DNA from: Lucifuga dentata
Taxonomy: Eukaryota; Chordata; Actinopteri; Ophidiiformes; Bythitidae
Assembly: GCA_014773175.1 (NCBI GenBank)
Contig: VXCM01005013.1
Span: forward strand, 56,337-120,336
Direction: 5' to 3'
DNA length: 64,000 nt
Shown here piece after piece: positions 45,422-62,457 of the stretch. The notes under the pieces are model-generated. The model was not told the DNA's origin and made no database searches. It saw only the letters and a program-made list of their open reading frames with translations. The first letter of the stretch is position 1, and each line of letters opens with the position of its first letter. The position numbers were made by a program, and so were the translations under genes.

Positions 45422-45429
45422 CCACCATC

Positions 45430-46486
45430 GTCCATGTAATCAAAGCAGTATTAGTGTATATGGGTTTCGATCAGAATCCTGTTATTTTACAGAAAGAAAA
45501 TGCATATTTGAGCCTCTGAAATAGATTTTTTTGAGCATTCCTCGCACACGCAACCCAAAGGTGGAAAAAGAGAAGGAAGCACAAGTCCAGGACAAGTCCA
45601 GTCTGGTCCCTAGGTTCTTCCCTCCTGTTTCTCCACCGTGTTGAAGCTCAACCCCACCCTACACCTCACATTCCTCTACAAAAACCCCATCTTATCCCAC
45701 AGACATGGCACAACACTGTTCCTCAGCAACCAGCATCTACCCGACTGAAAGTACAGATTTTATTTTGTAAAGGAGGAAGCATCTCATCAGATAGTTTTAA
45801 TTTTTATAGCAAGACAAGAGGACACAGAATATTAAAAGGTAAGCATCATTTTTATCCCTTTTCACTCATATGAGCAGATCCGGGACACAGTGAAAGATAG
45901 TGTAAAAAGCTTGAAATAACAGAAGGTGAAAGGATTGTTGAGATAAGCTGAATGTTGTATAATTCTTTTTTTTTTTTTTTTTTTTTNAAAAAAAAAAAAA
46001 CTGGGAGATAGAAAAGGACTTGAATGTCTTTAGAGTATTATCCAGAAACCTTTGTGATTTTGGACAGGTTTTGAATAAAACTTCACATAGACTGTCATTA
46101 ATTCTGGTTGTATATTTAGGAATAAAATGAGATTTTAAACCCAAAGATTAGTTTCCACTGTTTAATTTACCCGGACAGCGTATGATCTGCGGGTTTGTCA
46201 CATGATTTAGTCACTTTTTTAACATAAGATTTAAAATGTAAGATATTAAATTTCATGATAATGGTTTCCTATTGCTTTCACAACAAAAATACATTAAAAT
46301 ATAATTTGCTCGGGGTTTTCTGATGTTTGATTAAAAAAAAAAATAATTTGGATTGATTCCTTCATTTATGAAGGAAGAACAAACAGGAAGTTACATAAAA
46401 GCCGTAATCTGCTTTAGTGAAGTATCTGTGACAGAGATGTAGCAGAACATCTTCAACTAATGACCAACTAATGACTATTATTATTA

Positions 46487-46519
<33 letters not shown>

Positions 46520-47190
46520 GTTATTACTGTTCATTATTGAAGAAGAAGATCAAAGGTACTTCCTTAACTGTTTGACTTCCCTCCTTTTGTTCTCATAGTA
46601 CTCTTGCCAGGTTTGTATCTGTTTTTTCACCACCAATATGAAGCAACCCCTTGCAACGCAGGTTCTGATGAGCAGGCATTTGAAATATATAAGTAAGGCG
46701 GTAAATCCAAGCGAGGAGATGTGAGGGTTTCCACCCAGGAGTGGCAGAACCACAAACAAGCAGCAGCAACAGGAGGAGGAGAAGGCGGAGGAGAGGGAGA
46801 AGGAGGTGGCAGGCCTGTCAGGACATGAGTCTGTTTTAAAATATAGCCCTGAGTTGCGTTATCCTGTGAAAGCCTGTAAGACAATGGCTGTTTGACTAAG
46901 TGTGTGTTTAGCTCTGGGACCACTAGAAAAACCCCACAGTGCAACAGTAATACCACAGAGACGACACCTCCATGGCTCTCACATTTTGGATTGCTGTAAA
47001 AATAAACCTCTTCTCGCATCAGTAGTAGTTTAAAACTAGAAGAAACAAAGATGCTCACGTGTATGACACAGAAGAATAGGATAAGATTCATGAAAGCAGA
47101 AGAAAAGCAAAAATTGTCTGAAAAGAAGTAATACCCTTGTAATGACTTCTTCCTACACCATTCTTTGTTTGTGTTTCCACATCCTTCCAG
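45430..47190. other. Intergenic region upstream of the claudin
   Basis: AT-rich, with poly-T/A and a single-N join near 45986 and a (TTA)n run at about 46476-46519. No exon is recognised. The claudin 5' noncoding exon and promoter should lie here, because the coding exon begins with an acceptor, but I cannot place them. Confidence 0.5.
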
Positions 47191-47191
47191 A

Positions 47192-48369
47192 ATGGGATCT
47201 ACTGGGGTTCAGATAGTGTGTGCAGCATTCGCGGTCCTTGGCCTGATTGGAGCCATTGTATGCTGTGCCGTCCCTCGATGGGAAGTGACCGCCTTTATTG
47301 GAAACAGCATTGTAACTGCACAGGTAAAGAAAAATGGCAAGCAGTTATTAATCCCTCCTAGATCTATGTGTGACGTCCTAAACCATGAAAGGAACAATAA
47401 ACACATTCAAGAGCGCTCAGCTACAACTATCTGCCATGCAGGGCTGAGAGGTTTTCAATCCTACTAAATTCTACACCAGCTGAATTTGCTGATTTGGTTG
47501 ATGGCAGTAAAAACAGCTAATGAATTGTGTGGTTGCACACATTTTAAGAATTATTAGTTGAATAAGATCTACAAAGGGGGGTCCCCTGAAGCAAAATATT
47601 GCCCAGGGCCCCAAAAAGGCTAAACCTGGCCCTGCATGCAGTTTATCCTCTTTTTAGTTTTTTGAAATTTATTTATTTATCTTGCTGGTATGCTAGGACT
47701 TTATAGTCTCCTTTGAGTTCTCAGATTTTTCATTTGATATTAGTTTACTATTACACAAAGAGAGGAAGGCCTGATGAAAGCAGATTCTCATATTGGTGTT
47801 GGAAGGCTGGATGACTCAAACACTGAATGACTCCTACTTTCTGTGTGTGTGTGTGTGTGTGTGGATAGACCACGCAGCAGGGCCTGTGGATGAGCTGCGT
47901 GGTGCAGAGCACTGGCCAGCAGCAGTGCAAGACCTACGATTCCATACTGCAGTTGTCCTCTGATCGGCAGGCTGCCCGTGCCATGATCATCATCTGCTGC
48001 CTGCTCACCTCACTCAGCCTCCTCATCCTCTTCGCCGGTGCTGACTTCACCACCTGCGTGGAGAACGAAGACGTCAAGTCCAAGATCAGCCTGGTGGCCG
48101 GGATCGGCCTGCTGGTGGCTGGCCTGTTGGTGATCATCCCCGTCAGCTGGTCTGCTCACAACATCGTGCAAAACTTCAACAACCCCATGTTGCCTGCAGC
48201 CCAGAAGATGGAAATAGGAGCGTGTATCTTTTTGGGTTGGGCGGCCGGCGTGCTGCTGATTCTGGGAGGAGGCCTGCTCTGCTGCTTCAGCAGGCCCAGA
48301 TCTGGCAGCTCAGGGGGAACCGCCAAGTACTACAGCAACAGTGCCTCCACTGGCAAAAACTACGTGTAG
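47192..48369 (+). CDS. Claudin (claudin-3/4/6/9-like), 210 aa
   Basis: Tight-junction membrane protein that sets paracellular permeability. Two coding exons: 47192-47323 and 47869-48369. The junction is phase 0 with GTAAAG donor and GGATAG acceptor. MGSTGVQ begins one base after a good acceptor (CCTTCCAG), so an upstream noncoding exon is expected. The first TM segment spans about residues 8-28. The claudin signature is exact: W30, GLW 49-51, C54 and C64. Three more hydrophobic segments follow (about 81-100, 117-137, 161-180). The C-terminus ends in YV, a PDZ-binding end for ZO proteins. SWSAHNIVQNF and LGWAAGVLLILGGGLLCC point to the claudin-3/4/6/9 group. Many members of that group have no coding intron; this one has an intron at the place used by claudin-1 and -7. 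Teleost claudins are greatly expanded, so I give no symbol. Confidence 0.95.
47435..47640. mobile_element. Possible short inverted-end repeat in the claudin intron
   Basis: CATGCAGGGCTGAGAGGTTT near 47435 and AACCTGGCCCTGCATG near 47622 are loosely inverted; GGGCCCCAAAAAGGC lies just inside the right end. It could be a decayed hAT-type MITE. The ends are imperfect and no clean target duplication is seen. Confidence 0.3.
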
Positions 48370-48492
48370 GTTTAAGTGAAGGGGATGGATGTTTAAAAAG
48401 AGAAATGAAGAGAGGATGGTTTAGTAGATGAAAGAGCACCTGGGGAACAGCAACACAAGTGATACCAGGATCAGATTGGATGAAATAATAAA
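48370..48492 (+). terminator. Claudin 3' UTR with poly(A) signal
   Basis: AATAAA at 48487-48492 lies about 120 bases after the stop codon and is a plausible early polyadenylation signal. A second (about 48684) could be used instead. Confidence 0.5.
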
Positions 48493-49209
48493 AAGTCACT
48501 GTATATACTGAACGCTGGTAGTAACTGGCTCATTTTTTACATTCATATTCATAGTTAAAGCTCTATTAGGTGTTAGGTGGGTTGTGCATAAGCTACTGAT
48601 ATTATAAGAGTTTGGGAGTTAAGTGTGGGGTTTTCCAGATTGTAGAGCAGAATACAAACATGGTAACAAGGCTGTAAATCTTCAAATAAATACTATAGTT
48701 TAGGAAATTGGATGAGTTTCCAATTATTACAAATTGATCATTTCATATTCCAGGTGCTAAACTGCATACTCACAATTTTTAATTAAGTCACATGGCACCT
48801 TTAGGTGGTTTTTCTGTGCATATTATTCACCGAAAATTGGGCCAACCAACCTGCCTGTATTGTATATGAATCCACTTCTCTCTCTCTCTTCTATTTTTGA
48901 CATTTATTTTGATTGTTTATGGTCAGACAAAGCTATAAAAGTAATCAAAGAACCAAATGCACATCAGGAGGCCTCAGGGAGCTCTTATGTAAAATGTTTC
49001 TCTGATGATAATTTTCAAAAGTCCAGATCGCATTTCATGACATTTTGTTATCATTTGTTAATCAGTTTTGTTTTGTTTCTCATTTTGTACGTCGAGTATG
49101 AAATATTAAAATTTTATGTAAAAGACAGGAGCGTTGCATTTTTTTTCATTTTTGTTTGAGAGTTTAATAAAATGAACAGTCAACACAGCATTTTGAAAAT
49201 AATGAAGAC

Positions 49210-49397
49210 TTTATTCCAAATTAAAAGCATATATTAAAACAGGACTTTTTGATCAGACATACCCAATAAAAAAAATTCAAGCTTCTACCAAAAAAATTAT
49301 GTTTTTAATCTCTCCCTTTTCTGATTAACTCTGCATCTGTCCTTCCCTTTTTTGTCATCTGCTCTTGACTTGTTTTTTCCTATCAAACTTCTCTGAG
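49210..49397 (-). terminator. coro1a: coro1a 3' UTR with poly(A) signal
   Basis: On the minus strand AATAAA (49215-49210) lies about 185 bases after the coro1a stop codon. The gene is convergent with the claudin; under 1 kb separates the two likely 3' ends. Confidence 0.55.
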
Positions 49398-53365
<3,968 letters not shown>

Positions 53366-54965
53366 TTAGACCTGCAATAACACCTGAAATCGACGTTGTA
53401 GTGGCTGAAGTGTATATGGGTACAAATACAAACTAGTTTCCACCCCAGCAGAGGCTGTAAGAATTAATCAAAATCTTAAAAAGTCAGCAGGAGTTTCACC
53501 CATCTTTATGATTTTAGATAATTTTTTAATGTGGAAATTAACCGAGCAGACACAAAGCTTATATGGCACAGCTAAAAGAGGCTAAGAGGAGGCTAAGAAA
53601 AGAGGAAGCAAAGGCTTTCACAACTACTTCCTCTAGCCTGTCTGAGGCTGGTACCCTGCCCCTTTCTCTCTCTCTCTTTAGTTTGGGATTCTGTGTTATG
53701 TTCTGTAAAAACTTGTGCAAACGATGAAGATAAAGGTAAAAATAAGCGTTTATCACCAGTGTCACAAACTTAAACTTTACGCATTGTAGAACTGCACTAC
53801 TTATCAAGGTAGATGGCGTGCCACAAGTAGCAGTTAAACCACATGCTTTACTGTGAGCAACAAAACCACAAAGTCTTTCTCTCACCAATTTTGTCTCTCT
53901 CTCACACACACACACTTATGACCGTTTGTTCTCGCAGGTTTTTGTTCCCTGTTTCGCTGGTTTTCACAGATACACATGCACATAAATATTTCAGTTAAGC
54001 TAAAATGTATACAGTGCTCCCTTTATCAAAGCAGGAACCAAAGCGGTACTGGGAAAGCCTCAAATTATTTAGAAGTTCAGTCAACGTCAAGCAACTTAAG
54101 TGAAATTTAGCATCATTTAGCACAGTGCCGCCAATCTAAAAGACCAAAAATGTTTTGGTTTACCTCCATTTGTAGATTTTACTTCCTGAAATCCACAACT
54201 GTGCCTTAACTCAGACTCAAAAGAGGATCACTCTTTTTGCAGCATGTGCATCACAAGACCACTCTGTCCTTCTGCACCTAATTTAATAATCCTCTATAGA
54301 GTGGCCTTAACTTTATCAGGAGACAAATTACTTGTTAATTATCTCTCTCTCTTCCTCTCTTGTAATGGAAAACATGTCTACTAAACAAAAATTAGAGTTT
54401 CATTAATTTATACATGAGAAAATCAGCATGGGAAACAGATTTAAATTTAAAACCTTGATATCCCTTTGCATATTTGCATCTTAAATGTATTGCAGGTGTA
54501 AGTGAACTATACGAAAACCTGGACAGTGATGGTTCAGGCCTACCTGGGAGTGTGGGGATGGTTCGGCTCAAGGAGTTTTGGCAGTGCACCAAACACCCTG
54601 CCAGCAGAATGAGGACTCAGAGACAGTGGTACATCACTACATGACATAGAGGAAGTGAGATTTTCAGATGAAGGTGGAAGTGGGACGTGTCTTCTTTGAC
54701 TTTTGTCACCCAGTTGAAAAACTGGGTGACATGACGGAGGAAATGCAGCTTTTATATGAGCTTTCTAAAGAAGGTATCGAGACAGAGAGCAAGAAAAGGG
54801 AGACATTGCTATGTACAGTATCTGGTCTCCAGATCTCAACTTCCTGGCTGCAGGTGACTAAGTATGCAATCAGATTAACGCGAAACCAGAAACTAACCCC
54901 TTTGACAATTGAGATCAATCGATGCCCTCACTTCAGGAGATTTTCCTTATCAGTACTTCCGCCAA

Positions 54966-55260
54966 GGAGGTATGTTTTTAATGGGTGTTTGTCTGATTAT
55001 GGCAGGATATCCCAAAAAGTAATGGCCAGATTTTGATGAAATTTTGTTGATAAGTGGGACTTAGGTCAAGAAAGAGCTGATTAGACGTTGAGGTAGATTT
55101 AGATGCGGATACAGGGATTTGTTTCACTTTCATCATTGCAAGATAGGGCACTTGACATTTTTGCCAATTTCTCGATAAGAGAAGGATGTGTTTCCGATGA
55201 TGAATTATCAACAAGTACAATTTGGATCCAGATATTCATCTGGATCTGGGAGGTTAAAAT
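54966..55260. repeat. Probable interspersed repeat segment
   Basis: TTTGTCTGATTATGGCAGGATATCCCAAAAAGTAATGG, given here only by its key parts GCAGGATATC and ATTTTGATGAAATTTTG, resembles a dispersed vertebrate repeat I have seen in other genomes. No terminal structures were found. The assignment is tentative. Confidence 0.3.
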
Positions 55261-55276
55261 AAATGCTCAAAGAGGC

Positions 55277-55310
55277 ATTTCCAGCCTCATTAACCAATGA
55301 GGCTGGAAAT
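55277..55310. repeat. Perfect 14-bp hairpin
   Basis: ATTTCCAGCCTCAT and ATGAGGCTGGAAAT flank the 6-base loop TAACCA in intergenic DNA. Confidence 0.8.
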
Positions 55311-58300
55311 TCGCAACCACCAATGGGTAGCTAGGATGATGCTGATTCAGCAGTATAAACAGATTCAACATATTTTCAACAGATAGAGATCCAGAAGATG
55401 GTTTCTACAATACTGCTGTACAATTCTTTTTTTTTTTTTTTNTTTTTTTTTTTTTTGTTTTTTGTTTTTTTTTGTTTTTTTTGTTACAGTTTGGCTTTAT
55501 ATTGTCAAACAAAACTTGGGCCTTGGGTTGTTGGGGGCTGTTGAGGGTTGATTGGCCTTGGCGGAGGTATGCGCAGAATGCCCTCTGGTTCTTACTGACA
55601 TAAAATCACGAACAAGACAAAAGAGATGGCCGATGGGTGGTTTAAAAAAAATAGACTTCAGTTTATTGCACAATCGTTGCTGGAGACTGAGGAGTGCGAG
55701 AGCCTGTCTGTCTGTTGCACAGGATGCTAATGTTGGACAGCCGTGTGATGACACAGAGACAAACTGTGTCTGTTCGTGCACACTTTGCGGTGGACACAGA
55801 CTGGACAATGAGGCACACTGGGGCTACAGCCATCACCCTGTTCGTGCAACGGGAGAAATATGGATTCAATTCAGTAACAACAAACTGTTTGTTTTGTTTT
55901 GTTTTTTTTTTTGCTTGTATGATATCTGAGTTCATACATACACAGGTACGCGATGCTGGACAATAACTGCGTTACAGTGCAGTGAGTCGATTTGGCTGCG
56001 GTATGGCTACAGTATGCCTGCGTCAGTGCAAAGAACAGCCGCTAGATGGAGCCACATTCACACCTTTGTAATTTAAAAATGCCACGACTCTGCAGCTATG
56101 AGGAGACGATGACAGGCAGACCCTCCAAGAAAGCTCCCTTCATTATCATCATCTGTACACATAAACCAGTGTCATTATTAGGAGCGATCTTCCACAGGAT
56201 AACAATAGTCTTAATAATCATTAAATAACAATTCTGACAGGTAATCCATTATAAATAAGTCATTAACAGGCTATCCAGCACCTGTATTGTTAAAAAAAAA
56301 ATGGTTTGTTAGTAATGTTTCCATACATCATGTCATTGTTATATTCATTAAACGTACAGACAAAAGACAAAGACCAACTTTAGGCCAAGTTTGACTACTT
56401 GGAACATGGTTTTAAGAGAAACTACCACCTTGCCTCTCTGCCTTGCCTCTCCTGTATGTTTGTTACTCCATTTAAAGGAGTAATAGACAGCAGAAGGCTA
56501 AGAAGGCAGGAGGAGGTGGCTGGGAGTCTCGCAGCCATGTTTCAAGCAGCAAAGCTTAGGCCTTGGATGTTACAGCTACCGTTATGGCACCCTGAGAATT
56601 GGGAGACCCAGGATGCTGGAGTGAAACCCTCCATTACAGTGGATCAAAGTGCTGAGGACATCAGAGACACTTGTTTGACAAACACAAATCCACTTCACTG
56701 TTACATATTTTCTCTGGCTGATAATGCATAGATAGACCAGTGGTAGTCACGAGGTAATCACATGCCCGCAGTAATCCCCACGATGGTCACAAATGTCTTT
56801 CCACGATTAAAAAAAAAAAAAAAANTAAAAAAAAAAAAAAAATGCTTACATGTAAATGATAAAGCATTCTTAATTAGGGTCTCAAAATAACAAACAGCTC
56901 TACAACAGCACTGAAACCAATTACATTTTCCCTCATGTTGTTCACACACATATGGAAATACCTAGGCAAATTTTTGATATTAATCAGAAGCACCACACCA
57001 AACCTCAGTCTGCTTCCTCTCATGTTAAACTTTGGCCCTGAAAGAGAGCAGCGTGTTACGTGTAGCATAGCCATAATTCCATTGTTTTTCTTCTTCTATC
57101 GTACTGTTTATGTATCAAAAATTAATTAGGGTGCATTGTTTGCTCTGTTGACATAATCTACTATTTACATTATTTATATGGACTTTATTATTGTAATTTA
57201 CTTTGATCCAAAGCCCTTTTGAAATCATGAAAGAGTGCAGTTGATCTGATAATGTTGTATTGTCTCTGACCTCGTGGTTCCTCCCTCCCCCATCCCCCCC
57301 ATACTACCCCTACATCCTGTTAAAAATTCCTCCAGGAGTGGCACGCCATGTGGTTGGTTAGAGTGAACAAGCGTTTCGTGAACACTAAGCTATGAGACAT
57401 CAGTTTGTGATTTACAGCTACTATCATGCATACTTCGGTTCCACTCAGTGGCCAATGATACATTTAGGTTCAGCTCGTACTGTGGTCATACAAGCTAATA
57501 ATCACGGTGTCAGACACATCTGATTTTTCACCGAAGAAGGAGGGATGCAGTCTGAGGCTGGTGTACATGAGAAAGACCGAAGGAAATCTTTCTTCGTTTG
57601 TGAGTCAATGTTAGCACAGGAAGCAGAGGATGTACACCTCAGACATCGCTAATTTGGCAAGAAGAAGTGGAGGTGAGAGGATTGGCAACTAGTCAGTGGG
57701 CAGCTGTGACTGTTGGTATGGGAAACAAGTGCAGTGTCTTCAGAACAGAAATCATGGTCTCCACCTTGACAAGCTCTCAGCCGATTCTGAAGCAAAACTG
57801 TGTAACAAAATCATCACGACAAACACATTAATGAGCATTAGATCTGAGAAATCCCTTACACACATAACTGCTGTGATTTACATATGATGACTATCTGAGG
57901 GGTTCATTCCTGTTTGGTTAAACCAGCATAATAAAACTCTTTAAATCAGGCCCAGAGTATCTGACCTTCTCTCTTCGGGTTAGAAAAGTGCAAGTCCAGC
58001 CGTGCCGTGACAGAAAACATGGCCTCTACAGGACAAAAAGGAAGTTAAACAAACCATCCTCCTGATGGCCGACCCTTACTGGCTGTTGAGGCATATTTAT
58101 CTGACACAGTCAATGAAAGAGTAAACATACAAATAAATACAACCTTGCTAATTAAGGCTTTGGGTCACTAAAGAAAATAATATCTACATATTGCATTTTT
58201 TTTTCTTGTTGATGACAGCCAAAGTTAAGTAAATTGGAATTAATTTGGATAGACAAATCGGGTCAAATTGCCGAAAAAATTATATGGACATAAATATGAG

Positions 58301-59576
58301 GTTGTTTAAATACAACAAAATGATTTTCTGAAACTTTGGCACTGGATTTGTCAGCCAGTCGGTGATCTGCACAGCAACAACGTAAACTCTTTACTGCCAC
58401 AAACCCTAAAACTGCAGCCTCTCAATGAAAGTATTTTCTATTTCAATTACAATTTTACCAACTATTAATATAATATATAAAAACTGGGAAATAACTTTAA
58501 AAACAAGGTGTAGAATAAAATAAATAATAAGCATGTAAGGGCTGAGATGCGTTATATTTGTTTTTTAAATTATTTTTTGTGTATCAATGAATAATTTCAA
58601 TTGAACACAAAGTACAACAGATAGAAAATATTTTTTTGTTGGACAGTTTTCCATTTTAACATTTCCATTCTAACTTTTTTTTTTACCTGAGCTTTGTCTC
58701 AACCTGTTCTAATGTAACATTTAATGTTACATTAATGATGTGCATATGCTAGCATTTCAGTGCAAAACATAAAGAATTTTTTTTTTTTTTAGAGAATGTA
58801 AGAACTTATGTGGCTGATAATGTCCATTCTGTCATTTTAAACTCTACATTTGAAGTGTTTTTCTATACAGGAATATAGTAAAATTATTATATTTACAAGG
58901 TAAAAGCAAATCTATAAAAGAAATGTAATAGTGTGACAGTAGTGATGACACCTTCCTCACTTGAGGTTTTTTATAAATATACAACAATAAATAATTAGGA
59001 CATAAGTAACTAAGAGTAATGTTAACAGTAATGCATGTAATGCAGTAAAAGAAAAAAAAAGAGTTGCAAATGAGTGTATATTTTAAAAACATTTTTCTGA
59101 TTAAAAATGCCTGAATATTATTGGCACTATGTTCAGGTGCAAACTGGTCCGATAACACTGTTTTATCAATTGTGATGTCTGGACCATTCCAACAAAGGAA
59201 GTAAACTCAGTACCAACATGTGTGTGCACAGGAATGAACCTCCTCGACCATTTTACCTCTGACATCCAAATAAATAAAAGAAGGAGTCGCAGAAGCCAAC
59301 TGCCAAAAATAGAAAACTACGGAACAACCCTTTCTCTGCCATTCATTCTGTGAGAACAGCACTAACGTACATGTAATGTAAAAATAAGATGATGGGTGTG
59401 TGCGTGTGGAGTTCCATGATGTGAGACGTGGCAACTGAGAGAACTTGAGCATTGCGACAAAATGTATGAATAAACTTTCTAATGCTCAAATATAGCTTCT
59501 CCACGAAGCCTTTAGTTAAGGCTGTTTGATACTTTGTCATTAAATTTACTGTTTCAAATATTTCCATGTTGCTGTT

Positions 59577-59578
<2 letters not shown>

Positions 59579-59638
<60 letters not shown>
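59579..59638. repeat. (GT)n microsatellite
   Basis: About 29 GT units, downstream of the paqr4 stop codon and possibly within its 3' UTR. Confidence 0.95.
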
Positions 59639-59639
<1 letters not shown>

Positions 59640-59854
59640 ATGCGTGTGTATCTAATGCTTGTGCATGTTCTAAAGATGGACAAAGATATGAATTCAGGGT
59701 TTGAGTGCACAAGTTGAGCATGTGTACGTACAACACATCTCATAGCATATCACCTCCCCGATTTCCTCTCAAGTGCCCTCCCCTCCCTCCCAAGAGGTCC
59801 TTTAACCGTACTCTGCAGAGCTCCTCGTGAGGAGGTGAGGGTGGCAGAGGAGGG

Positions 59855-61903
59855 TCAGTCTGAGGGACAGTTGTAGCTGTTGATCCACAGCAGATCGTCC
59901 AACACGCCCCAATGCAGGTAAAGGATGGAGCCCACCACCAGTACATGCATGATCTGGTGGCTGTTACACCAGTAGTCAAAGAGGCCCGGGCGGAAGCGCT
60001 CCGGGATGCGGGTGATGTTGATAACCCCACCCAGCACAGCCAGTGCGTCCATGGTGAGGAAGTGGCGTAGTGAGGTGGGGCTGCCGCCGCCCACACCCAC
60101 CCAGCGGAGCAGGAAGAAAGAGAAGCGAAACAACGCCTGCCAGGCGAAGGAGCGTAGCCGGCGAACACTGCTCCGAGCCGTTACGGCACAGTAGATGGCA
60201 TGGCTGGACAAAAGGATGTAGATTAACAGGGCCACAGTGCGGGTGAAGGGGTAGCACAGCAGGGTGCTGTAGACAATGGGCAGTGCCCCTGAGACAAGGA
60301 AACACACAGGAAAGTCAACAAGTGACACTTGTAAACAGAGGTGAAATAATTTTATCTGCAGTACTGGAAATGAAACATTCCCACTTTCTAAGTGCTCTCA
60401 GTAAAGCCGCTTTCAGTATCAAAGTGCTTATCGTCATGTAAAATGACTCGTCTTTTATGAAGGGAACAGCAGCAATGCTACGCCTGCTGCAGGGGGACCA
60501 CTCAGGAAAAAAAACTCTCAGCCGCAATGCCCAGAGTTCAAACTGTCTGAACTTTAATGAAATTTAACTTACAATTCAAAGCGTGGTTAGCACTCCGTTC
60601 TTCTCATGTGTCGTCATGGGTGACGACGGATGCAACTCTCACCCTCATCATGTGAAAGCTAAGCTAGACACTTTTTATAGCAGGAGTTATGGCTGTGCAG
60701 GACAAATACGAATCTGTTATTTAAGCAATATCACATGAGAGGGAGTGCTGTTATACTGTATATCAGCACGGCTGTGATCTGGTCGTAGGCACAAGTGCCG
60801 AACATAATCACAGCCGTGCTGATATTCAGTATAACAATACGACCTCAAGTGTGATATTGCTTTTATACAACAGTTCTACAAGCATCATTAATTAGTTAAC
60901 ATAATAAGTGGCAGCATATTATGATTTGTTTGTTTATGTAATCATTTATTTGGCTCCGCCAACACAAATAGTTCCGCAACTGGACTAGGACTGGACTGTT
61001 CAGGCTGAATTTCGTAAACACTGGCTCGGGCTTTCCTTGTCCCCTCCTCTCTCCACTCACAGTCATAACACACCTCCTGAAAACAAAAATTTAAAAAAAG
61101 GACTGCAGGCATCGGGTCGGGCTGGGGCTGAGAATTTAATTAAGTATGGCTTCAGGTTGCATTTGGACTGTCTGATTCCGATGAGTTCACAGCTTAATCA
61201 CACAGCAAGTTGCTCCATTGTTTCCTGTTCTCCATGGATGGTCTCCAGTTAATAATATCAGCTAATACGGTTAATAAAATGCCTGTGAAGCGGAGTGATA
61301 CATATAGTTAAAAGTCCCAGTGCTGTTATACTCTATATCAACACTCCTGGAATGCCTTTTGTTCCAATCAAAATGCTTGGTCAGAACTAATTAGAATTAT
61401 CCAGGCACAATGTTCTCTACCTGCTCATATTCTGAATAATGATTTTCACTGTCCAACAATAAGTCGTGTTTGACTGCGAGTTGGAACAAAAGGCCACATC
61501 CTCAAGTCTGTTTGTATCAGTTTACTAGAATGCAGCTTTTAAGACCAAAACAAGACAGCATGTGTCACATCATGATAACCACACAGTATCTGGTCTGATG
61601 ACATAGTAACAGCATTTTCATCAATACTGTTTATCAACTATCCTTAACATAAAGTGCTGAGCTTCAGTGAGCCCTTGTGCTTACCCAGAGTGTTGATCAT
61701 ACAGATTCCACACACGTCGAGTTTGAGGAGGGTGTGGTAGACGGGCTCCCCTCCTTCGTGGTTCATGAAGAGGTGGTAGAGCACCGAGCCCAACTGAGGA
61801 GACAGGCAGGCCAGGAAGTGCACCACGCCCAGCCACGTGACGCTGATCTGAGACCAGGGGATGTTGAGAGGCAGGAGCACCAGGAAGCAAACCAGAGGGA
61901 TGC
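59855..61903 (-). CDS. paqr4: PAQR4, progestin and adipoQ receptor family member 4 (3' exons only)
   Basis: Multi-pass membrane protein of the PAQR family; members carry a zinc-site fold like alkaline ceramidases, and PAQR4 is linked to ceramide metabolism. Two coding exons are in the window: 61903-61685 and 60288-59855 (stop TGA at 59857-59855). Both junctions use GT-AG and join in frame as INTL-G-ALPIVYS. The first exon, with the start codon, is not found and should lie at or beyond the right edge. PAQR marks are present: S-x3-H in GSVLYHLFMNH, the Asp in LKLDVCG, and H-x3-H in NSHQIMHVLV near the end. About six hydrophobic segments are visible. DYWCNSHQIMH and RMDALAVLGGVINITRIPER-like wording (here TMDALAVLGGVINITRIP) match PAQR4 rather than other PAQRs. 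Intron between the exons: 60289-61684. Confidence 0.9.
60723..60862. repeat. Long imperfect inverted repeat in paqr4 intron
   Basis: AAGCAATATCACA at the left and TGTGATATTGCTT at the right, with inner arms ATCAGCACGGCTGTGAT and ATCACAGCCGTGCTGAT, fold into a stem of about 55 bases per arm over 140 bases. It is a MITE-like or foldback element; a fragment related to one arm (GTGCTGTTATACT) recurs near 61321. Confidence 0.75.
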
Positions 61904-61945
61904 CTAGACATAAAAGGGCAAAGAGAACAGGATAACCATGGTTAT

Positions 61946-62110
61946 TAAAGGACAACTATACTGGTGATTTTGCAGGTTTGAGCCCAATAACTACTACCCA
62001 TGTACATGTTATGTTAGTGCCAACATTTTCCAAAACATAAAATCGTACTTTACTTTGTGTTATTTTGCCAAATCCCTTAATCTTTCCAAATCAAACGTTC
62101 AGGTGATGTT
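61946..62110. mobile_element. Diverged relative of the TTAAAGGAC TIR family
   Basis: Starts TTAAAGGACAACTATACTGG, then GGTTTGAGCC, and later AATCCCTTAATCTTTCC, AATCAAACGTTCAGG. The order and spacing parallel the three family copies (AATCTCTTAATCTTTC, AATCAAATATT). The right end was not found. Confidence 0.45.
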
Positions 62111-62323
62111 CAGCCCGAAGACCCGCAGAAAGCGCTCGACAAAACTGAATTAAGGTGTCATATTTAGTGTGATGGATGGTCTTTCTCAAGAAATTTTTAA
62201 ACCGGCAAATGCCATCCTTCTTTGCTGAGTGTGTGCAGACACCAGCAGGAATAATGTGAAGTGGAGGCAAAACCTACATGATTGGCACAAACCTATTAGC
62301 GTTATCCTTCAAGGGGAAGACAA

Positions 62324-62457
62324 CACCGCCATCAAGTTCTTATTTTAATGCAGGAAAGGGCCAAACAGCAACTGGACACGCATCTCCAATNCACCGCCAT
62401 CAAGTTCTTATTTTAATGCAGGAAAGGGCCAAACAGCAACTGGACACGCATCTCCAA
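62324..62457. repeat. 66-base direct repeat around a single N
   Basis: Sequence from 62324 to about 62389 recurs from 62392 to about 62457 with N at 62391; the same type of artefact as elsewhere in the window. Confidence 0.85.

Noticed and set aside
45181..45524. Frames with poly-His, poly-Ile or Val-Cys repeats
   Set aside because: Direct translations of (GT)n and (ATC)n microsatellites.
55552..55966. Frames of 90-125 codons on both strands near 55.6-55.9 kb
   Set aside because: Cys/His-rich in places but without a recognisable domain or conserved spacing; they overlap each other and end in poly-T-derived residues.
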